A stretch of 64,000 nucleotides of DNA from the NCBI RefSeq assembly GCF_954871325.1, contig NC_088778.1, forward strand, positions 3,195,743 to 3,259,742, written 5' to 3'. Positions 57,403-64,000 of this stretch are shown here, one piece after another. Under the pieces are notes generated by a model. The model made no database searches and was not told the origin of the DNA. It worked only from the letters and a program-made list of their open reading frames with translations. The position numbers and the translations under genes are program-made. Origin of the DNA: Gordionus sp. m RMFG-2023. Taxonomy: Eukaryota > Nematomorpha > Gordioida > Chordodea > Parachordodidae. Positions within the stretch are counted from its first letter, which is position 1; the number at the start of each line of letters is the position of its first letter.

Positions 57403-57973
57403 CGGAAACAGACGATATGGGGATGATAGTTGAATTAGATCCGACAGGGAATGGTCTGAATGAGGTGAGGCAGCAATGGGAAGATGCAATATCGAGAATC
57501 TGGTAAATCACATCTAGTTTGCAAGGATTCCTGCAAACATTGTATTCTGCGTAATCAGCATCCATCAAGTCAGAGGTTAATTGTTGAAACAAATCACAAA
57601 ATCTCTCATGCGATGATCACAGAATTAAGGATTACCTTTGAATATAAAAAAAATAAATATTGTATATGAGCTAGATGCGTTATCGTTTACAAAACAAAAT
57701 ATTTAATCCATTTAATAAGGATAACCCAGTGTCCACATAATTGGAAGGGCTGGAAGGGCGAATCTCCCTTTGATTTTTTGCGAGAACGGGTAAATTATCT
57801 GCTTAAAAAGGATAAGAGAGTACAATATTGTGGCATAATACGTGTTAACATCAAACGAATATAAATCAATAAACAAATTTATATGAAGCACCTTTACCTT
57901 AGATTCAATTCTCTACTAATAAATGAAAATTTTCACAATTATAAAGATACGAGACCAAACTTGCAAAGTTGGT

Positions 57974-58090
57974 AGAGATCTACAAAAGTAGGCCCGGTCC
58001 GATTAAAAAAAGGGTTCGGGCCAGGTCGGGTCGAATAATTTTTATCGGATTCGGGCCGGGTTTGAAAAATTCGGCCCGGTGCAGATGACT
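57974..58090. mobile_element. GC-rich MITE-E copy, short form
   Basis: AGAGATCTACAAAAGTAGGC to CGGTGCAGATGACT; the same ends as 8775-9039 but only 117 bp. The interior is CGGGCC-rich. Confidence 0.7.
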
Positions 58091-59114
58091 ACTTGTTGGC
58101 CTTTATAAGGTAAATGAGGAGAAAAAAAATAATATATATTCTAAATAATAAATCACCATAGTTATTCATAATTATGTTGATTTAAAACCATTGGGGCAAA
58201 AAAAAAATAAAAATTAAGTCATTCATTTATTTACGCGAAACGACTTTATTTCATTTTCTCACGGAATAAGTATTTAGGGCCAGTAGTGATACGTGGATAA
58301 ATGTAAATTAATTTTGAAAAAAAATCTTGATCCCGGGGTAGACAGATTGGGAAACTGTCCGATTCAAACGCGCTTCTCAATTATTTTATTCGTTATAGTA
58401 ATGTAAGGGGAGACCGGGGCGGAAAGGAACATGGGGCATTTCAGAACACTATATTTTTTGAGGGGGGAGGGGGTGCAAGGTTTAGAAAGTTAAATTTAGT
58501 TACAATAGAGATATAATGGTCTCTTATATTAGAATCATAGGATTTGATTGTAACATATATATGCGCCTAATTGTAACATTTTTTTTTAAAGATTAAATTG
58601 GGATATTCATAAATTTAATGAAAGCTTAATCCCTCCCTCTTCAGATATATTTTTATCATGATAGATCGAGCGCTGCTGTACCGACATATATATGTGAGAA
58701 GAGACAGGGATTTTAAGCGCAGAAGGTGAATCGAGGAACGGAAGAGGTCAAGAAGGCAATTTGGGAGCTACTTTATTTAGTATTTATTTTTATCATCAAA
58801 GGAGTTGGATAGAATACTAAGGAAAGAATAGCCAAGGAATGGTTGGAGATTATAAGTATTTTACGTAATTTTGGATTTTTCGGATAGCGGAAATGTATAA
58901 TTAATGTTTAAAAAAAATCGTATTATTTAATCTGGAAAATCAGGTGATGTTTTTATTTATCATTGATGTGACCGTGGCGTAAAAGTAAAATTTATTTAGT
59001 AGATTATGTGATATTGTATTGATATGCGCCATAATTAATTACTATGCGTATAACTATAGTTTTAGATTCATTAGTTATCGTTTATTATTTGTTAAATATA
59101 TTTAAGATTATTTC

Positions 59115-59155
59115 ATAGAATAGAATAGAATAGAATAGAATAGAATAGAATAGAA
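59115..59155 (+). repeat. (AGAAT)n pentanucleotide tract
   Basis: Eight units of TAGAA, ending next to a GC-rich MITE-F right half. Confidence 0.95.
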
Positions 59156-59799
59156 GCCAGGATTTTTTTAAAAAAAAATATTCCCCGACCCGGGTTTTTT
59201 ATTTTCAGACCCGGCCCGGTTTTTTTGATAAATACGGCATTTCCGGTGTACCCGCCCCGGGTTTGCAGGTCTCTGAACTAAGAGTAATATTATAACAACG
59301 AATAAACAAAATAAACATTTTTAAAAGTAATTTTTTTTTTCTGAATTAAAGTTTTAAAAAAAAGCTTAATTTAGAGGTTTTAAATCATTTGTTTAATGAA
59401 CCCCTTTTATATATAAAAATGAAGAATTATTTATTATTATAATTAATTATTATTAAATGAATAATTTGTAGATGATGATTTATATAAAGTGATTCTTATT
59501 CAAAGGAAGAATTAATTATTACAATTAACTTTAGAGTGAATAATTTATAGAGTGATGATTATGAACATGATTCTTGATCAAACCTCAGGATTTGTGATGA
59601 TAAATTTAATGAAAAAAAATGTAAGTTCTAATTTATGCCGTTTTATTTTTAAATTAACGCGAATAAAGTAGCTTTTTCTTAAATATTCTTTCGAAAATTT
59701 TTTATATAATAATATTATAGGCCATTCATGACGCGTTGCGCACTTAAAAATGCTGGCCTAACTAAATTGGCCAAAAAAAAAATGGAATAAAAATAAAAT

Positions 59800-59979
59800 T
59801 TGCTCCTGTTAGAAATTTTGTGGCCCGATTAAGATTCTAGCTGAAATAATATTATTGTAAGCATCGAGATGTGGCAAATAGAATGTTCAAGCATTTCTGC
59901 CAGTTATGAGCAAAATCTTTAGGCTTGCATAATGTTATTTTGGTTTATAATCTTAATCATCTGGTTTTTAACAACGCTA
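59800..59979. mobile_element. MITE-B' copy downstream of the gene
   Basis: GCATTTCTGCCAGTTATGAG, AAAATCTTTAGGCTTGCATA and the end GGTTTTTAACAACGCT match the family. The left end is decayed. Confidence 0.6.
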
Positions 59980-60300
59980 TAGGCTATTGCCCCCTAGAGT
60001 CCAGCTAGTTGATCAAACTCGATTAAACTTTTGCACCACTTCAGCCGGAAGTCCATAAAAAAAAGAATTTCGGGCCGGCTACCTTTGCACAAAAAAAATA
60101 TTTATCGATCGTGACGGAATTTCATAAATTTTTCTTTTTTTTTGGAGTTTATAATTAGTCCAAATTAATATCTTCTTCCTTTCACATAAAGATTATCGCG
60201 AGTTCGATAACTCGCCCAAAATTATTTTATATGCCGGAGCGGAGCGGGTAAAAATGGTTAAGGACCGGGCCAGAAATTTTTTTAAGGGGCCCAGTCGCGT

Positions 60301-60343
60301 TTTCTTTCCCTTCTCTTTCTTTCTTTCTTTCTTTCTTTCTTTC

Positions 60344-60390
<47 letters not shown>

Positions 60391-60405
60391 TCCTTCCTTC
60401 CTTCC
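60301..60405 (+). repeat. (CTTT)n tract, interrupted
   Basis: About 25 units with TTCC interruptions near both ends and a CCTT run at the right. Confidence 0.97.
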
Positions 60406-60709
60406 TCTTCGGCTGAGCCCTTTTGGAGATCGGCTTGAGTGTAGCGATGCCTGCATCACCCAATTAGTACGGTATTATAGTGTTCCATATACTTAAAACT
60501 AATAAGAATTACGAATATCTATCCATCCGATTTCTAAAAATGCGGCCTGTAATTTTTTTTTGGATATGGAACCTATTCACTTTATTTTATTGAAGGAGAT
60601 ATAGATTGTTTTTTTGTTCCGTTTCCCAAAGGTATAATTAATAAATTTTTCTGAGAATACTATTTTATAGGGGCAAGTTATGGATGAGTTGCTTAAATAT
60701 CATCTCTAA

Positions 60710-60890
60710 TAGTGTTTGTAAACATGGGCCGATTAAGATTTTTAGCCAAGCCTCTAGATCTGGCGAATAAAGGGTTCTAACCTTTTCTGCCACCCTATGA
60801 GCAAAATCCTCTGAGATTGGCTAATACTATTTTGGGCTTAATCCCTAAACTGGCCTTTTTTTAAAAATTGACCCTAATTAATAAACACTA
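60710..60890. mobile_element. MITE-B' copy, diverged
   Basis: AGTGTTTGTAAACATGGGCC to TAATTAATAAACACT, with TTTTCTGCCACCCTATGAGC inside. More diverged than the copies at 44.4 and 59.8 kb. Confidence 0.55.
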
Positions 60891-60958
60891 AATTTTCTAA
60901 GCATTATTCAATCAGATTTAAAAAAAAAATTTCTACGTCTTTATATGTTTGAAATAGA

Positions 60959-61223
60959 CAATGACATATAATAATAATACCTAGACTGACGATGAGAGTC
61001 GTTGAAAGCAAATCAGCTGGATCGGCCATTTTGTTAACGATAACTTGCTTCCGTATTATCTCGATTTAATTAAGTTCTTCATAGGAATAAATTGGCCCCC
61101 TCTCAATTTTAAAATTTTTAAAATGATATGGGAAATCAAAATGGCGTCCCCAGCTGTTTTTCATCGATGCACGTACGCTTTTGATGAATGCATCGTCAGT
61201 CTCGGTATTATTATATGTCATTG
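60959..61223. mobile_element. MITE-D copy downstream of the gene
   Basis: CAATGACATATAATAATAAT, then ACCTAGACTGACGATGAGAG at the left; ATGCATCGTCAGTCTCGGTA and TTATTATATGTCATTG at the right. The arms are about 45 bp. CCATTTTGTTAACG / AAATGGCGTCCCCAGCTG are also inverted. Confidence 0.8.
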
Positions 61224-61844
61224 AAAAATAGACCACGCAAATTTTTTAAAAAAAACCTTAAAAAAAATATAATACATATGGAACACTCTAATTCTAAGCC
61301 GGCCATTTTATTTTTAAAATCTAAAAACATTCGATGTTTTGTATTTAAAAAAAAAAGAAAAAGTAAACCATATGGATTCTAAAAGATTGGCATTCTTATT
61401 TATTAAAATAATAAAATAAATATATTTTTCTTGGAAGCAAAAAAAATGACGGTTTTAAATAGTGTTCCTAACACCTTCTGTTTATTATTTTACATGATGA
61501 ATGGGTGATAACCATGGATAAAAAAAAAACAAACGAAAAAAACAAGGATGTTTTTTAAAAATTTTTTTGATTTTTTAAAACAATCTACGAATATTTAATT
61601 TTATAATGCGTTCATTCTGTTAGATTTGGGATTATAAGGGAAGGCGTATTTTCAAAAGAAAAAAATAATTGTTTTTATAAAGAAAGATTAATTTTTATAA
61701 ATTTATGAAAGTGTTTCAAGTTTTCTAGTATTGTTAAAAATTGCTTTTTTTTAGCAAGAAGAAGTAACTACTTAAGAGTTACTAATTCAAATACTTAAGA
61801 GAAGCTCTTAATTTCGTCCATTATGTAAAGAAGTGAAGAGAGAA

Positions 61845-61971
61845 AGGTCTGTTGAGAGCAGGCTAGATAATAAGGATTCAACGCAGCAACTGGATTGTCT
61901 CAATCCTTTGGATTCGGGCGATGGGACATCATCAGTTAACGATAAAATAGGGGATAGGGTGTAGGATTGTG
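61845..61971 (+). other. Short unassigned open stretch
   Basis: One frame reads KRERSVESRLDNKDSTQQLD then CLNPLDSGDGTSSVNDKIGD and stops. Composition is coding-like (balanced Asp/Ser/Leu, GC-richer than surroundings), but it is short, I recognise no family, and no splice site was confirmed. Confidence 0.25.
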
Positions 61972-62289
61972 AAATCAGTTACCCATTTAACTTCATTACC
62001 GAAGTGATATTGTCATTTGTAGATTCAATAACCGTAGTGATATTATGCTATTATTGTAGATTCAATAAAAACCGTATATTAATTTTTTTTAAGAGATGTT
62101 TTCATCGCTTCAAAATGTAAATTGCAAAATATTTTATTTATTCGTAAAAGTTGAGGGTTCGGTCATAAATTATCAATACGTGCAATTTGATTTTACAATA
62201 AATACCCCGAGGTAAAACGTATTTATTTAACAATGTTAACACGAAATAAACTTTTTAAACTCTTGAGCATAAGGAATTTAAATCTGTTT

Positions 62290-62760
62290 GTTCTTTCTCG
62301 GTTAAACCGAGGCATTAGCTCTATGTGAATCTCGAATTCATGATGATACCCCTTTATCTGTCACTTGCAAACTAAACTGTCAATCATGTGTCCCCACGAT
62401 AGCCCTCCTTTTTTTGTCACTGCTAAATAACTTCAGGTCACAAAGTCCTCGAAGCTATCTCGTTCTCTTAAACTTCAATTGCAAATTGCAAACTCACCAA
62501 CAAAAATGAACCCGCACATTTATACCGGTATTCGTCTCAGCTGTTAGATTACCCAACCGCACCTTTGCTCTGGTTGAAGTGCTCTCGTCGACTCAAAATA
62601 ACGGCATAGCCTACACTGCCAATCACACAGAAAAAACGTATCCTTACAATCAATGCGATGCCGTTATTCAACATGCCCCTAAATCTGCAAAGCCCCTACA
62701 GATCTTTAACACAAACATAGTTGACATCTAAGAGCTGTGTAAAATAAATAAATATTCGGA
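62290..62760 (+). mobile_element. Possible LTR-retrotransposon fossil (weak)
   Basis: A GC-richer stretch with broken open segments. One segment (ending near 62731) has the general look of the poorly conserved region before the reverse transcriptase of Ty3/Gypsy-type elements. No LTRs, no reverse transcriptase and no integrase are seen, so it would be a small, old, broken fragment. The assignment is uncertain. Confidence 0.2.
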
Positions 62761-63667
62761 AATATCCAAAGAGCACATTTTTATACCTAAACCTCCTATA
62801 CTTTAATCTACACGTTCACAGAATTCTGTTCACATATCCGTAAAATTACCGAACCCGGGTAGCGTTTTTACCTAAGACAGAGGCTTTCTATCAGCATCCA
62901 TAAATGGAATTACATTAGTTTCATTGTAAGCCTCCTTCCCAAAGGAACCAACCTAACCTTTTTTAAAATATATTGCATATCTATTTTGTTTAAATTTTAT
63001 AAATATATAATTTTATAAATATATATATATAATTTAATTATTACAGTTATTAACTAACATTTATTTATATCATCTGAAACCATTTTGATTTCGAATTAAC
63101 AAAGATATAATTATTAATTAAAAATAAATAAGATTAAAGATATATGTCATAGATTGGAAGAGTGGAATCCCTGAGTATTCAGAATTTCTTAATTTCTTAA
63201 TTTTAAATCATTTGGCTGAGGATGATTCGCGCCAAATGTTTAAAAATTATTTTAATGGCTGGTTTGGCTCTCCATTTACTTATTTAAATGTATTTTTAAT
63301 TGAAAACATATAAAAATATGCAAATATTACGAATTAATTGAAGTCTTTTCTGCTCATTTCGTCTGAAATCCTCAAAAGGTTTACACGCCAATCACTCTAA
63401 AAAAATTTTTCGACCCGCCCGTCACCAGTAAAATGTTTAAGATATTTAAAAAAAAAATCCGCCAATACAGACCTCTAATCTGCCCTACGTATTTTTGACA
63501 TTTCTTGACATAAACCTATCGTTTCTGAAGTATGTGGCGAAACTGTTTGAAAATAACCGTTAGGGTATTCTATACAGCGCTGAAATACGATTATGATCCC
63601 AATACGAAATTATTTAACATATTTTTAAAAAAGTAACATTCATAAAAAGTAACTAATTACTTTTAAC

Positions 63668-63747
63668 CAGAGTTGTTAAAGGATCTAGATATAAAAATGT
63701 GGTATCTGTATCTAGATACATTTAAAAAGTATCTTTTAACAACTCTG
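63668..63747 (-). mobile_element. MITE-A copy 10, shortened
   Basis: Only 80 bp but with both ends (CAGAGTTGTTAAAGGATC and TTTTAACAACTCTG) and perfect 8-bp flanks cttttaac. An internal deletion therefore happened before or after a normal insertion. Confidence 0.9.
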
Positions 63748-63903
63748 CTTTTAACACTATAAATTTCGGTAAAATAATATTTAAGCATGCTTTTGTTAAT
63801 ATTTTTTTTCTTCGCTTTAAAAAAACAGTTTTTTTGTTGCTTTTTTGTCAGTTTTTTCACTTATTATACTTATAACATTTCTCAGTAATTGTAGATCAAT
63901 TAT

Positions 63904-64000
63904 CAGAGTTGTTAAAAGATACTTTTTAAATGGATCTAGATACAGATACATCGTCTAAAATAATATCTAGATACAAATATTTTAATCAAAAATCTATCTA
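63904..64000 (+). mobile_element. MITE-A copy 11, cut by the window end
   Basis: CAGAGTTGTTAAAAGATAC and the standard interior up to the last base of the window; the right end is outside. Confidence 0.85.

Larger units (their letters stand above)
50424..64000. other. Downstream region without a supported gene
   Basis: After the 3' UTR comes a nested hAT/palindrome complex (50578-52572), then mostly AT-rich DNA to the end. It holds a C13 run near 56110, imperfect 69-bp repeats (57209-57402), a GC-rich MITE (57974-58090), an (AGAAT)n tract (59115-59155), MITE-B-type copies near 59.8 and 60.7 kb, a (CTTT)n tract, a palindromic MITE (60959-61223), a weak retroelement-like stretch (62290-62760) and two MITE-A copies at the very end. 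Nothing in 52600-56100 or 61230-61840 stands out. Confidence 0.55.

Noticed and set aside
57112-57489. 125-codon minus-strand frame as a gene
   Set aside because: It runs over the imperfect 69-bp repeats and has no recognisable domain; the repeat explains the open frame.
60193-60463. Minus-strand Lys/Glu/Arg frames and plus-strand Phe/Leu/Ser frame
   Set aside because: Translation artefacts of the interrupted (CTTT)n tract.

Overview
The window is about 70% A+T nuclear DNA from an animal. Splice sites, 0.1-13 kb introns, RTE and hAT elements, many MITEs and long (CTTT)n and poly-C tracts all point to a metazoan. I cannot resolve the phylum. I see no bacterial, organellar or viral gene organisation.

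Most of the window, about 6984-50423 on the + strand, is one very large gene. I read it as a member of the USP53/USP54 (Drosophila echinus) ubiquitin-specific-protease family. I assembled 14 exons by eye: 6984-7094, 7552-7806, 12819-13220, 15267-15422, 16938-17064, 18194-19651, 32282-32343, 32659-32712, 39005-40550, 41636-41755, 43046-43250, 45047-45216, 46382-48067 and 49459-50423. All junctions chosen are phase-compatible and the sum (7317 nt) is divisible by three, giving about 2438 codons plus stop. The first five exons encode a divergent USP (UCH) fold. Next come very long Ser/Asn-rich, probably disordered segments, then the short helical repeat module typical of USP54, and last a tail with two CxxC pairs. 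Both active-site boxes look destroyed (Cys box reads HPFLLTSIQ; no His in the His box), so the protein is predicted to be a catalytically dead pseudo-deubiquitinase or scaffold. One small exon of about 20 residues between 13220 and 15267 was not placed securely.

The introns and flanks are packed with DNA-transposon debris. The clearest piece is a 1725-bp hAT element (23182-24906) with 14-bp inverted ends and a perfect 8-bp target duplication; it keeps only the transposase C-terminus. A nested palindromic/hAT complex lies just downstream of the gene (about 50578-52572). A MITE family with CAGAGTTGTTAAA ends has 11 copies here, most with perfect 8-bp target duplications. At least five further MITE families are present. 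A decayed RTE-clade LINE (about 25191-28064) sits in the 12.6-kb sixth intron in the sense orientation.

Region 1-6938 (upstream) and 50424-64000 (downstream) contain no gene I can support, only repeats, short unassigned open stretches and one weak retroelement-like fossil near 62.3-62.8 kb. No tRNA, rRNA or CRISPR array was recognised.
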